Made by a program: the position numbers and the translations under genes
In this document: positions 31,201-40,941 of the stretch, piece by piece
Position numbering within the stretch: position 1 is the first letter of the stretch
How the letters are laid out: the number at the start of each line of letters is the position of its first letter
The notes under the pieces: model-generated
The model's database searches: none
What the model saw: the letters and a program-made list of their open reading frames with translations, nothing else
Told to the model about the DNA's origin: nothing
Source: Tenebrio molitor
Taxonomy: Eukaryota > Arthropoda > Insecta > Coleoptera > Tenebrionidae
DNA length: 64,000 nucleotides
Assembly (NCBI RefSeq): GCF_963966145.1
Contig: NC_091048.1
Span: forward strand, 12,400,001-12,464,000
Direction of reading: 5' to 3'

Positions 31201-31438
31201 ACGTAGAAGGCCGGTACAGTACCTGGTGGGTCAGGAAGTTTGGCGCAAAGATAAAAGTCTGTCGGACGCGACCGCCAATTACAGCGCTAAATTAGGACCC
31301 AAATATATCGGACCGTTCGTGATCAGTCGCAAATGTGGATCTTGGACTTACGAGTTGGCGGATGAACACGGAAACAACAAGGGTATCTGGCATGTTCAAG
31401 AACTAAAACCCGTCCACCCGGACTATGAACCACCGTGA
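28253..31438 (+). CDS. pol: Gypsy Pol polyprotein, unit 1
   Basis: A 1,061-codon frame with no break. Protease LLDSGASHTLL (about residue 65), reverse transcriptase with FVFLDDIIVVS (~365), RNase H with LQCDASAYGIGAVL (~515), integrase zinc region with HDVPASGHVG and CKICAQYK (~715-750). The DDE triad lies in ISLDYIGPF, LICDNGTQ and RSDPTERVNA (~780, 840, 877). A GPF-type module GPKYIGPFVI sits near the end. The domain order PR-RT-RH-IN is that of Ty3/Gypsy. The frame has no own start; expression is expected by -1 slippage from gag. Confidence 0.96.
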   Translation: MPQLFGKRQGRPLAGCDSVPRPVSATDAEHLRSKFLLDYILQHAKGDERPYLEVSIFGHPFRGLLDSGASHTLLGGGGWSILERSGVRLNKTKTQCTVANGAKCDCLGFVRAPVQLLDKVHVLDVLIVPDVPHDLILGIDFWKSMDIVPDLRQDVWRFSKDVESARVHSIQSRHALSSEQQHALERLVQSELHHTRPIGCTDVDQHHIELLPGTRPIKQRYYPVSPHKQKIIDEELRKMLELDVIEPSKSPWSSPVCLVKKKDDTYRFCVDFRQLNAVTKKDAYPLPYVSSILDRLRDAKYISSLDVKSAFWQVRLTPESREYTAFTVPGRGLYQFKRMPFGLTGAPATWQRIIDRVLGPELQPSVFVFLDDIIVVSQDFETHMNALETVLNRLRTAGLIVSAEKCQFCRPQLRYLGYVVDQYGLRPDPEKVQAILDVPRPANATEVRRFIGTASWYRRFVPNFSSIVAPLCRLTKKKIKFAWSDECETAFRNLRERLITAPILSCPDFDRQFVLQCDASAYGIGAVLSQKFDDGERAICYLSRSLTRQERNYSTTERECLAVIWAVEKLRHYLEGVHFVVVTDHHSLLWLNRLKDPQGRLARWALRLQPYDFELVHRNGKDHVIPDMLSRSVPVSVDSATAENFSNTTDRWYANLIGQVARFPDKFPSFRVESGVLLKYSKCKIPELCDEADSWKKVVPKDYRSEILKRFHDVPASGHVGIYKTFWKIRSLYFWPGMRADVVKYVRGCKICAQYKVERKAPAGLMGGRPSISSPWQMISLDYIGPFPRSAKGYTHTLVVTDHFSKYVVLFPVRNGSAKLLTQCVEEGIFLVYGAPKYLICDNGTQMRSKEFRKLCDDYQVTLSYTPLYYPRSDPTERVNATVKTMIATTVKHDHRRWADNLAAIGCAIRTSRHETTGYTPYFPNFGREHKLLGSEFDHPIPASDDNPDSTTRKRLVGFRKLYQDIAAKLKTAHERDKRVYDLRRRPVQYLVGQEVWRKDKSLSDATANYSAKLGPKYIGPFVISRKCGSWTYELADEHGNNKGIWHVQELKPVHPDYEPP
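28268..28274 (+). promoter_or_regulatory. -1 frameshift site GGGAAAC, unit 1
   Basis: In the gag frame it reads TC[G GGA AAC], the canonical X XXY YYZ phase, 16 bp before the gag stop. A -1 slip enters exactly the pol frame. Identical in unit 2 at 35094-35100. Confidence 0.8.
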
Positions 31439-31500
31439 GTCCGACTGCTTGTGTCCGAGAGCGGGTGTCAGTAAATTTGCTCGGGCAAATTTACTTATTT

Positions 31501-31511
31501 AAGGAGGGGGG
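31501..31511 (+). promoter_or_regulatory. Polypurine tract before LTR 2
   Basis: AAGGAGGGGGG just upstream of the TG that begins LTR 2. The same tract precedes LTR 3 (38327-38337). It serves as plus-strand primer. Confidence 0.85.
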
Positions 31512-31514
31512 TAT

Positions 31515-33533
31515 TGTCACGGTTCGAAAATTTCATTCCGTTCGTTTTTCGTTTTTTTGCGGATTTGGCCGGAGTGGAAGGCCCATGGGTTCCACTAATG
31601 CTTGGGGATGCACCATCGTTACTCGAACACCTCGAAAGTAACCTTAAAAGTAAACTCTCGCTTGCAGTTAGGCTGAGAGTAATCGCATGTTACCGCGACC
31701 GTTTTGTTTGTGTCTTTTTCGTTCCCGATCCCTCATCCTCCCGTTCGCTTGTCGTTGTCGTTAATCCTTTCTACCTTGCCTTCTCTTTTGGTTTTCCTTG
31801 TCGGCTTTTCTTCGTTTTCTTTTCGTTTGGCCCCAGCTGAAGAGGCAGCTGGAATCGTGCCCTTATCCTCACAATTTCAGCGGGACGGTAGCTATATACC
31901 GTCGGGTTTGTCAGGTCGCGAACCTTGGCCCTTCGCCAGAAAAATTTCGCTCTTTCCTATCTTCTTCTTTCTTCACGGCCTAGAGTTTATCGGAGTTGAG
32001 TAGGTCTTCTGAATGTACCGTTCACTTACCTTTCCCTTTTTTTGACACCAACTCCATAAATTCCCTTCACCTTCTCGTCCCTGGACATTTTTTTTTCTCC
32101 TTCTTTCACGGAACTCTCTTCATCTCCCAAAACACCTGGAGACGGTCTCGATCGACGGTTCTCATCGATGATCGACGGCGTAGGCCTTTTGGTGCCTTTG
32201 TTTTGATTTTTCTAACCTATCTCGGTCCCGCTGTCGCGCGTCAAAAATTCGACCACGCACGCACCTGTCGGTTCACGATATTCCTTCTGTCGACAGCTGT
32301 TAAGGTCTGTTTTCCTTCACCGAGACTGGTTAGACTTTTTTGGGCAAGGCGATAAGTTCGCGTTTCGATGCCACTCTTCCTCTTTCGCAAAAGTACCGTG
32401 ACTGGGTGAACTTCGTGGCAGCGTTTTCTTGTGTATCGCACCGATTTTCGGGATTTTCACGAAGTCTCCCGTGCCCATCAGAAGAGTTGCGTGGTTCTCC
32501 GTTTCGTGCTGGATAGCGTACCTTTTGGAACCCCAACTCTATCGGAATTTCCGGATCTTGGGAGTCACGGACTTTTTTTGGCTTTTCGTCGCCCAAAAAA
32601 AAAAAAAAAAAAGACCTCACGCCGACTGAGGTCTTTTAAGCGGATCTCTTACGAGGACCTTTTGCCGGACCCGTTCCAGCGGATCCGTCGAGTTTCCTGT
32701 TTTTCTGGCCTTCTTTTTTTCATCTCCACCGGAATCAGCAGCGGCCTCAACGGCAGCAGGACCGCCGAGCCGCGAACCCCGCAGGACGCCGAAGGACGAC
32801 GCAGGAGGCTCAGGTCAGATCGTTTCCGAATATCATATCGCGCCTACAGGAACATAGCCTCCAGTTTGCTCGTGCCGGGTATCTCCTCTCTCGAGGCCGC
32901 AGCCGTTTTTCGGCAAGGAGATAACGTCTCTTCTTTTGTTTTACTGTCTCTCTCTCTTGTGTCGCGTGTTTTATCTTGTGTGTGAGTGTAATTTGGAATT
33001 CAAACCTTTTTTTGACAATATTATTTGTAAATCCGACGCCGGTAACTTAAGAGTTGCGTTTTAATTCGATACCGTTTGTTTTGCGGTCGCACCGAGCTTG
33101 TACAAGTATCGTCGGCGGCTCGCGGGAATTTCATCTTTAGTTTTAATTTATTTTGTGCGTTACCGGTCAGGACCGTTCCTTGAATTTTTTTGTTTGCTGC
33201 AATCGAACATCGAACAGTCATTTTATTTTTTTTTTACCAACAATCAATTGTACACATTATTTTTTTTTAATGTTCACTTATTGTAAATATTTATTGTACC
33301 AGAGGATCTAATTTGATTAAATTTGTTAACTGGGACACGTGTGTTTCTTTTCGGGTATCGGCCCCGGAGTATCGTCGGATCCGGATACTCCCGAAGCATC
33401 AGTGCCGGAGGATCCTGGCGCCCTTATCTTCTTGTCTTTCGGGTCTGGCTAATTCGTTCGCTTACCCCGCCCAAGACTGAGCTACCGGCAACAATTGCCA
33501 ACCGCCGACCCAAAGTAGAAAAATACCGTGGCA
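31515..33533 (+). repeat. LTR 2 (2,019 bp, shared by both units)
   Basis: TGTCACGG...CCGTGGCA. It is nearly identical to LTR 3 (one A/T difference noticed near 32984) and distinctly less like LTR 1. Confidence 0.95.
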
Positions 33534-33537
33534 ATTT

Positions 33538-33555
33538 TGGCGCCCAACGTGGGGC
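33538..33555 (+). promoter_or_regulatory. Primer binding site, unit 2
   Basis: Same 18-mer as unit 1, four bases after LTR 2. Confidence 0.85.
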
Positions 33556-33762
33556 CAGCGTCAACAAAATTCTGATTTCCTGGTACAAGGATTGATTATT
33601 GTTCGATGTCTCGTATTGTGTTAGAGTGTACCTCTAGTTGACTTAGAGCGGAAGCAAGTCGCTCTTTTCGTTGTGCACGTTTGCGTCCTTCTTTAGGCAT
33701 TTCATTCATTTGTGAAGTTAGTTGATCTACGTGGTTGCGTGTGAGTACGGATCATTTTCGAG

Positions 33763-35118
33763 ATGGCCTTAAAGTTTGAGGTCAATAGGTTGGCTTCGGA
33801 CGAGCTGTCCTACGAATTAGAGATACGAGGTATCGTAGGATTGGCAACCGTCGCGGAGATGCGGAAGACCCTCCGCAATTTGTTGAGGCTGGAAAAGTCT
33901 CCTACTCCACTGACCTATCCCGACCATCCCTATACCTTTGAGGAGGATGTCACAGCGGTGGCCCAAAAGTTGGACGAAATAGGAGGTTTAGTAGAGTCTT
34001 TCGAAGGTGTTCGGGACGCGACCTATGAGAAGATCATAAGCAAGATCGCGCACGCGCTCGGTCGTGTGAATAAGTCTCGCGCTACTGAGGCGACTGAGGA
34101 GTCGCGGAAGTCTCGGTTGATCGTGAGTCTCCTCAATTTGCATTCGACGGCGAACTCGAAAGCTAGACGACGCGAAAGATCGAGTCTGAACCAATCCGCG
34201 GGCGTCGTCGACGTCGATTTGATGGAAGGTTCAGGTGACGAAACTTCGAGCGCGGATGATGATGTGGATGGAGCCGTGGGAACTCCAGTCACTCCGCGAG
34301 CCGCGTCTAGTCCCACCGTGCAGCGTCCACCGTCGGTACCGATTTCTAAGTGGAATGTAAAGTACTCGGGAGACGATCGAGATATGTCGTTGAGCGCATT
34401 TCTCGCGCGGGTGGAAGAGCTGATGGTGGCCCGACACGCGACGAAGCAAGACCTCTTCGATTGCGCCATCGACTTATTCTCCGGTAAGGCTTTGATCTGG
34501 TACCGTGCGAACCGGAAAAACGCCACCGATTGGAATTCGCTCGTTACGTTGCTGCGTGGGCAATTCCAGCCGGCTGACTATAACGATCGCCTGTTCGACG
34601 AGATCCGCCAACGGACGCAAGGATCGGACGAGACGATAGGTCTCTACCTGGCGGTGATGGACAGCCTCTTCGATCGACTGACCATCAAAGTCGCGGAGCC
34701 GGTGCGATTAAAGATCATCCTCCGGAATTTGTCGCCTTTCTATCAGAGCCAAATCGGCGTACATCCCGTTAGATCGCGCGACGAGTTGTTGGGGATCGGT
34801 CGCGTGTTGGAGGCTCGCAAGGCATCCGTCGAGTCGTTTGTTCCGCCCGTGACGCGCAAGAATCGAAAATTTTTGGAGCCAGATCTGGCGTACGTTTCCT
34901 CCGGACCAAGTACGGCAGCCATCGCGTCCACCGATGAACCCTCTAGCTCGGCCTCGCCGAATCGCCAGAACGTGACGTGCTGGAATTGCCAGAAATTGGG
35001 CCACATCCGTAGCAAGTGTCCTGCTCCGAAGAAACTACTTTGTTACCGCTGCGGTAAGCCGGATCACACCGTCCGGAATTGCCCCAATTGTTCGGGAAAC
35101 GCCAAGGGAGGCCGCTAG
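33763..35118 (+). CDS. gag: Gypsy Gag, unit 2
   Basis: Translation identical to unit 1 gag over all 451 residues, including both zinc knuckles. Offset from unit 1 is 6,826 bp. Confidence 0.95.
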   Translation: MALKFEVNRLASDELSYELEIRGIVGLATVAEMRKTLRNLLRLEKSPTPLTYPDHPYTFEEDVTAVAQKLDEIGGLVESFEGVRDATYEKIISKIAHALGRVNKSRATEATEESRKSRLIVSLLNLHSTANSKARRRERSSLNQSAGVVDVDLMEGSGDETSSADDDVDGAVGTPVTPRAASSPTVQRPPSVPISKWNVKYSGDDRDMSLSAFLARVEELMVARHATKQDLFDCAIDLFSGKALIWYRANRKNATDWNSLVTLLRGQFQPADYNDRLFDEIRQRTQGSDETIGLYLAVMDSLFDRLTIKVAEPVRLKIILRNLSPFYQSQIGVHPVRSRDELLGIGRVLEARKASVESFVPPVTRKNRKFLEPDLAYVSSGPSTAAIASTDEPSSSASPNRQNVTCWNCQKLGHIRSKCPAPKKLLCYRCGKPDHTVRNCPNCSGNAKGGR

Positions 35119-38100
35119 CGGGTTGCGATAGTGTCCCCCGTCCCGTGAGCGCAACCGACGCCGAACATCTGCGGAGCAAATTCCTTCTCGATTATATCTT
35201 GCAGCACGCCAAGGGTGACGAACGTCCGTATCTGGAAGTGTCGATTTTCGGGCACCCCTTCAGAGGTCTGTTGGATTCCGGTGCCTCACACACGTTGTTG
35301 GGTGGAGGCGGCTGGTCGATCTTGGAACGTAGCGGAGTTCGGTTAAATAAGACAAAGACGCAATGTACGGTGGCCAACGGCGCGAAATGTGATTGTCTCG
35401 GATTCGTTCGAGCACCGGTCCAGCTGCTCGACAAAGTGCATGTCCTCGACGTACTAATCGTTCCCGACGTTCCTCATGATCTAATACTCGGGATAGATTT
35501 TTGGAAGTCCATGGACATAGTCCCGGACTTGAGACAGGATGTTTGGCGCTTTTCTAAGGACGTCGAGTCCGCGCGAGTCCATAGTATTCAGAGCCGCCAC
35601 GCGTTGAGCAGCGAGCAACAACACGCGTTAGAGAGGCTGGTGCAGTCGGAATTGCACCACACCCGCCCTATCGGTTGTACGGACGTCGACCAACACCACA
35701 TTGAGTTGTTGCCCGGAACCAGACCCATAAAACAGCGCTACTACCCTGTGTCTCCGCACAAACAGAAAATCATAGACGAGGAGTTGCGGAAAATGCTCGA
35801 GCTGGATGTCATTGAGCCGTCGAAAAGTCCTTGGTCGTCACCAGTTTGTCTGGTCAAGAAGAAGGACGACACTTATCGGTTTTGCGTGGATTTTCGACAG
35901 CTCAACGCCGTGACCAAAAAGGACGCGTATCCTTTACCGTACGTATCCTCCATCCTGGATCGTTTACGCGACGCCAAGTACATCAGCTCGTTGGACGTGA
36001 AAAGTGCTTTCTGGCAGGTTAGACTGACGCCCGAGTCTCGCGAGTATACAGCCTTTACTGTACCGGGTCGTGGCTTGTACCAGTTCAAGCGCATGCCGTT
36101 CGGTTTGACCGGAGCCCCCGCTACGTGGCAACGTATCATTGATCGAGTCCTCGGTCCGGAATTGCAACCCTCGGTGTTCGTCTTCCTGGACGATATCATC
36201 GTCGTTTCCCAGGACTTTGAGACCCACATGAACGCGTTGGAGACCGTTTTGAATCGTCTCCGTACCGCCGGTTTGATTGTGAGTGCCGAGAAATGTCAAT
36301 TTTGCCGGCCGCAACTAAGATATTTAGGGTACGTGGTTGATCAGTACGGCTTACGGCCCGACCCGGAAAAGGTGCAGGCCATTTTGGACGTCCCTCGACC
36401 CGCAAACGCCACGGAAGTTCGTCGGTTTATAGGTACAGCCTCGTGGTATCGGAGATTCGTACCGAACTTTTCGTCGATCGTCGCACCACTATGCCGCCTG
36501 ACGAAAAAGAAAATCAAGTTCGCTTGGTCGGACGAATGCGAAACCGCTTTTCGCAATCTCAGGGAGCGTCTGATAACCGCGCCCATTCTCAGTTGCCCTG
36601 ATTTCGACCGTCAGTTCGTCTTACAATGCGACGCGTCCGCCTACGGAATCGGTGCGGTCCTGTCGCAAAAATTCGACGATGGGGAGCGCGCAATCTGCTA
36701 CCTCTCGCGTTCGCTGACCCGTCAGGAGCGTAATTATTCCACCACGGAACGCGAGTGCCTCGCTGTTATCTGGGCGGTAGAAAAGTTGCGCCACTATCTG
36801 GAAGGTGTGCACTTCGTCGTTGTCACCGACCACCATAGTCTCTTGTGGCTTAATCGGTTGAAGGACCCACAAGGACGCTTGGCGCGTTGGGCATTGAGGC
36901 TGCAACCTTATGATTTCGAGCTGGTGCATCGCAACGGCAAAGATCACGTCATTCCGGACATGCTCTCCCGTAGTGTGCCGGTTTCGGTAGATTCGGCGAC
37001 GGCGGAAAATTTTTCGAACACCACGGATCGATGGTATGCGAACCTGATCGGTCAAGTCGCTCGCTTTCCGGATAAATTCCCCTCGTTCCGAGTCGAGAGC
37101 GGTGTGCTGCTCAAGTACAGCAAATGCAAAATTCCGGAGCTGTGCGACGAGGCGGACTCCTGGAAAAAAGTAGTTCCCAAGGACTACCGGTCCGAAATCC
37201 TCAAGCGATTTCACGACGTTCCCGCTTCCGGTCACGTAGGAATTTATAAAACGTTCTGGAAGATCCGCAGTCTTTACTTCTGGCCAGGGATGCGAGCGGA
37301 CGTCGTGAAGTATGTGAGAGGGTGCAAGATCTGCGCGCAGTACAAAGTAGAGCGCAAGGCCCCCGCAGGGTTAATGGGAGGAAGGCCGTCCATAAGTTCC
37401 CCTTGGCAGATGATCAGTCTCGATTATATAGGTCCATTTCCCCGTTCGGCGAAAGGCTACACTCATACCTTGGTAGTTACCGATCACTTCTCCAAGTACG
37501 TTGTTTTGTTTCCGGTAAGGAACGGTTCCGCAAAGCTTCTGACCCAATGCGTCGAAGAGGGAATTTTTCTTGTTTACGGCGCTCCAAAATATCTCATCTG
37601 CGACAACGGTACCCAGATGCGCAGTAAAGAATTTCGGAAGCTCTGTGATGACTATCAGGTGACGCTATCTTACACGCCGCTGTACTATCCACGTTCCGAC
37701 CCTACTGAACGCGTTAACGCCACCGTCAAGACCATGATCGCCACCACCGTCAAGCACGACCACCGACGCTGGGCAGACAACTTAGCGGCCATCGGATGCG
37801 CAATTCGTACCTCGCGTCACGAAACTACCGGTTACACCCCCTATTTCCCCAACTTCGGGAGGGAACACAAATTGCTGGGTAGCGAATTCGATCACCCGAT
37901 ACCAGCATCCGACGACAATCCAGACTCGACCACCAGGAAACGACTCGTTGGCTTCCGGAAACTGTACCAGGACATCGCGGCGAAATTAAAGACGGCGCAC
38001 GAGCGCGACAAACGCGTCTACGATTTACGTAGAAGGCCGGTACAGTACCTGGTGGGTCAGGAAGTTTGGCGCAAAGATAAAAGTCTGTCGGACGCGACCG

Positions 38101-38264
38101 CCAATTACAGCGCTAAATTAGGACCCAAATATATCGGACCGTTCGTGATCAGTCGCAAATGTGGATCTTGGACTTACGAGTTGGCGGATGAACACGGAAA
38201 CAACAAGGGTATCTGGCATGTTCAAGAACTAAAACCCGTCCACCCGGACTATGAACCACCGTGA
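35079..38264 (+). CDS. pol: Gypsy Pol polyprotein, unit 2
   Basis: Translation identical to unit 1 pol over all 1,061 residues with all catalytic motifs retained. Entered from gag by the GGGAAAC site at 35094-35100. Confidence 0.96.
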   Translation: MPQLFGKRQGRPLAGCDSVPRPVSATDAEHLRSKFLLDYILQHAKGDERPYLEVSIFGHPFRGLLDSGASHTLLGGGGWSILERSGVRLNKTKTQCTVANGAKCDCLGFVRAPVQLLDKVHVLDVLIVPDVPHDLILGIDFWKSMDIVPDLRQDVWRFSKDVESARVHSIQSRHALSSEQQHALERLVQSELHHTRPIGCTDVDQHHIELLPGTRPIKQRYYPVSPHKQKIIDEELRKMLELDVIEPSKSPWSSPVCLVKKKDDTYRFCVDFRQLNAVTKKDAYPLPYVSSILDRLRDAKYISSLDVKSAFWQVRLTPESREYTAFTVPGRGLYQFKRMPFGLTGAPATWQRIIDRVLGPELQPSVFVFLDDIIVVSQDFETHMNALETVLNRLRTAGLIVSAEKCQFCRPQLRYLGYVVDQYGLRPDPEKVQAILDVPRPANATEVRRFIGTASWYRRFVPNFSSIVAPLCRLTKKKIKFAWSDECETAFRNLRERLITAPILSCPDFDRQFVLQCDASAYGIGAVLSQKFDDGERAICYLSRSLTRQERNYSTTERECLAVIWAVEKLRHYLEGVHFVVVTDHHSLLWLNRLKDPQGRLARWALRLQPYDFELVHRNGKDHVIPDMLSRSVPVSVDSATAENFSNTTDRWYANLIGQVARFPDKFPSFRVESGVLLKYSKCKIPELCDEADSWKKVVPKDYRSEILKRFHDVPASGHVGIYKTFWKIRSLYFWPGMRADVVKYVRGCKICAQYKVERKAPAGLMGGRPSISSPWQMISLDYIGPFPRSAKGYTHTLVVTDHFSKYVVLFPVRNGSAKLLTQCVEEGIFLVYGAPKYLICDNGTQMRSKEFRKLCDDYQVTLSYTPLYYPRSDPTERVNATVKTMIATTVKHDHRRWADNLAAIGCAIRTSRHETTGYTPYFPNFGREHKLLGSEFDHPIPASDDNPDSTTRKRLVGFRKLYQDIAAKLKTAHERDKRVYDLRRRPVQYLVGQEVWRKDKSLSDATANYSAKLGPKYIGPFVISRKCGSWTYELADEHGNNKGIWHVQELKPVHPDYEPP

Positions 38265-38340
38265 GTCCGACTGCTTGTGTCCGAGAGCGGGTGTCAGTAA
38301 ATTTGCTCGGGCAAATTTACTTATTTAAGGAGGGGGGTAC

Positions 38341-40359
38341 TGTCACGGTTCGAAAATTTCATTCCGTTCGTTTTTCGTTTTTTTGCGGATTTGGCCGGAG
38401 TGGAAGGCCCATGGGTTCCACTAATGCTTGGGGATGCACCATCGTTACTCGAACACCTCGAAAGTAACCTTAAAAGTAAACTCTCGCTTGCAGTTAGGCT
38501 GAGAGTAATCGCATGTTACCGCGACCGTTTTGTTTGTGTCTTTTTCGTTCCCGATCCCTCATCCTCCCGTTCGCTTGTCGTTGTCGTTAATCCTTTCTAC
38601 CTTGCCTTCTCTTTTGGTTTTCCTTGTCGGCTTTTCTTCGTTTTCTTTTCGTTTGGCCCCAGCTGAAGAGGCAGCTGGAATCGTGCCCTTATCCTCACAA
38701 TTTCAGCGGGACGGTAGCTATATACCGTCGGGTTTGTCAGGTCGCGAACCTTGGCCCTTCGCCAGAAAAATTTCGCTCTTTCCTATCTTCTTCTTTCTTC
38801 ACGGCCTAGAGTTTATCGGAGTTGAGTAGGTCTTCTGAATGTACCGTTCACTTACCTTTCCCTTTTTTTGACACCAACTCCATAAATTCCCTTCACCTTC
38901 TCGTCCCTGGACATTTTTTTTTCTCCTTCTTTCACGGAACTCTCTTCATCTCCCAAAACACCTGGAGACGGTCTCGATCGACGGTTCTCATCGATGATCG
39001 ACGGCGTAGGCCTTTTGGTGCCTTTGTTTTGATTTTTCTAACCTATCTCGGTCCCGCTGTCGCGCGTCAAAAATTCGACCACGCACGCACCTGTCGGTTC
39101 ACGATATTCCTTCTGTCGACAGCTGTTAAGGTCTGTTTTCCTTCACCGAGACTGGTTAGACTTTTTTGGGCAAGGCGATAAGTTCGCGTTTCGATGCCAC
39201 TCTTCCTCTTTCGCAAAAGTACCGTGACTGGGTGAACTTCGTGGCAGCGTTTTCTTGTGTATCGCACCGATTTTCGGGATTTTCACGAAGTCTCCCGTGC
39301 CCATCAGAAGAGTTGCGTGGTTCTCCGTTTCGTGCTGGATAGCGTACCTTTTGGAACCCCAACTCTATCGGAATTTCCGGATCTTGGGAGTCACGGACTT
39401 TTTTTGGCTTTTCGTCGCCCAAAAAAAAAAAAAAAAAAGACCTCACGCCGACTGAGGTCTTTTAAGCGGATCTCTTACGAGGACCTTTTGCCGGACCCGT
39501 TCCAGCGGATCCGTCGAGTTTCCTGTTTTTCTGGCCTTCTTTTTTTCATCTCCACCGGAATCAGCAGCGGCCTCAACGGCAGCAGGACCGCCGAGCCGCG
39601 AACCCCGCAGGACGCCGAAGGACGACGCAGGAGGCTCAGGTCAGATCGTTTCCGAATATCATATCGCGCCTACAGGAACATAGCCTCCAGTTTGCTCGTG
39701 CCGGGTATCTCCTCTCTCGAGGCCGCAGCCGTTTTTCGGCAAGGAGATAACGTCTCTTCTTTTGTTTTACTGTCTCTCTCTCTTGTGTCGCGTGTTTTAT
39801 CTTGTGTGTGTGTGTAATTTGGAATTCAAACCTTTTTTTGACAATATTATTTGTAAATCCGACGCCGGTAACTTAAGAGTTGCGTTTTAATTCGATACCG
39901 TTTGTTTTGCGGTCGCACCGAGCTTGTACAAGTATCGTCGGCGGCTCGCGGGAATTTCATCTTTAGTTTTAATTTATTTTGTGCGTTACCGGTCAGGACC
40001 GTTCCTTGAATTTTTTTGTTTGCTGCAATCGAACATCGAACAGTCATTTTATTTTTTTTTTACCAACAATCAATTGTACACATTATTTTTTTTTAATGTT
40101 CACTTATTGTAAATATTTATTGTACCAGAGGATCTAATTTGATTAAATTTGTTAACTGGGACACGTGTGTTTCTTTTCGGGTATCGGCCCCGGAGTATCG
40201 TCGGATCCGGATACTCCCGAAGCATCAGTGCCGGAGGATCCTGGCGCCCTTATCTTCTTGTCTTTCGGGTCTGGCTAATTCGTTCGCTTACCCCGCCCAA
40301 GACTGAGCTACCGGCAACAATTGCCAACCGCCGACCCAAAGTAGAAAAATACCGTGGCA
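38341..40359 (+). repeat. LTR 3 (2,019 bp)
   Basis: Ends CCGTGGCA at 40359, followed by ATCA, the copy of the target duplication. It resumes the interrupted mariner sequence at once. Confidence 0.95.
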
Positions 40360-40941
40360 ATCAATAAGCAAGCAGACGAAGCAGCACATTTTAAAGGCTT
40401 TCAACAAAATTAAGAAAGAAATTACTCATGGAGACAATGGAAACGTAAATACATAAAGTACAAAATTGTAGAAGCAGTGGCGAATGTTTTTTCGGTAAAT
40501 CCTAATCTAAAATAAAACTCTTCCTAAGTGCTACACAGGCTTCAGTCCAAGAAGTATGTATAGAATTTTAAATGAAGGACAAGAACAAGGTTTATGGGAA
40601 ACTTTAGCATCCATGACATATCCACAAATATTGTTTTTGGTTGAAGATTCGGATTCGGACTTGGAAAACAGCGACGATGACGAGGATGAGTAGCAAAATG
40701 CAAAATTATTTCATTGTTACGTTCAACTGCCTTTTCGTATTTGTGTAGTGCAACTTTGCTTTTTTCTTCAAAATAATTAAACACATTTAGTTTCATTGGA
40801 CCAGTTTTGACAGAACAAATGACGTGACCCATAACCTAACTTTTTAAAAGCCCAAATTCGCGGTAAAAAGATGTGTTCACAAGACAAAAGTTACTACATT
40901 TAGTAACTTTAGTTCGTCATTACAAAAATGAATGGATTATA

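Larger units (their letters stand above)
24693..40359 (+). mobile_element. Ty3/Gypsy retrotransposon, tandem LTR-int-LTR-int-LTR
   Basis: Three ~2-kb LTRs and two 4,807-bp internal regions in direct array. ATCA borders the outer ends (24689-24692 and 40360-40363), so the array occupies one insertion site. Both internal regions encode identical gag and pol; the only base difference I noticed is C/T just before the second and third LTR. Unequal LTR exchange, or assembly duplication, would give this. Confidence 0.95.
24534..40939 (+). mobile_element. Deleted mariner-like element carrying the Gypsy array
   Basis: TIRs TAATGCATTCATTTTTGTAA (left) and its inverse (right, TAATCCATTC...) with TA at 24532-24533 and 40940-40941. 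Without the LTR array only ~740 bp remain. They encode the start of a transposase (MNEFPKRSQAS, which continues across the insertion as ISKQTKQHILKAF), a TGFSPRSMYRILNEG segment and an acidic C-terminus ending near 40693. The catalytic core is gone. Confidence 0.75.

Noticed and set aside
32431..32985. 184-residue ORF inside LTR 2 (and 186 in LTR 3)
   Set aside because: It reads through the poly-A run as poly-Lys and the hairpin, is broken in LTR 1 by A-run length, and has no domain-like content.
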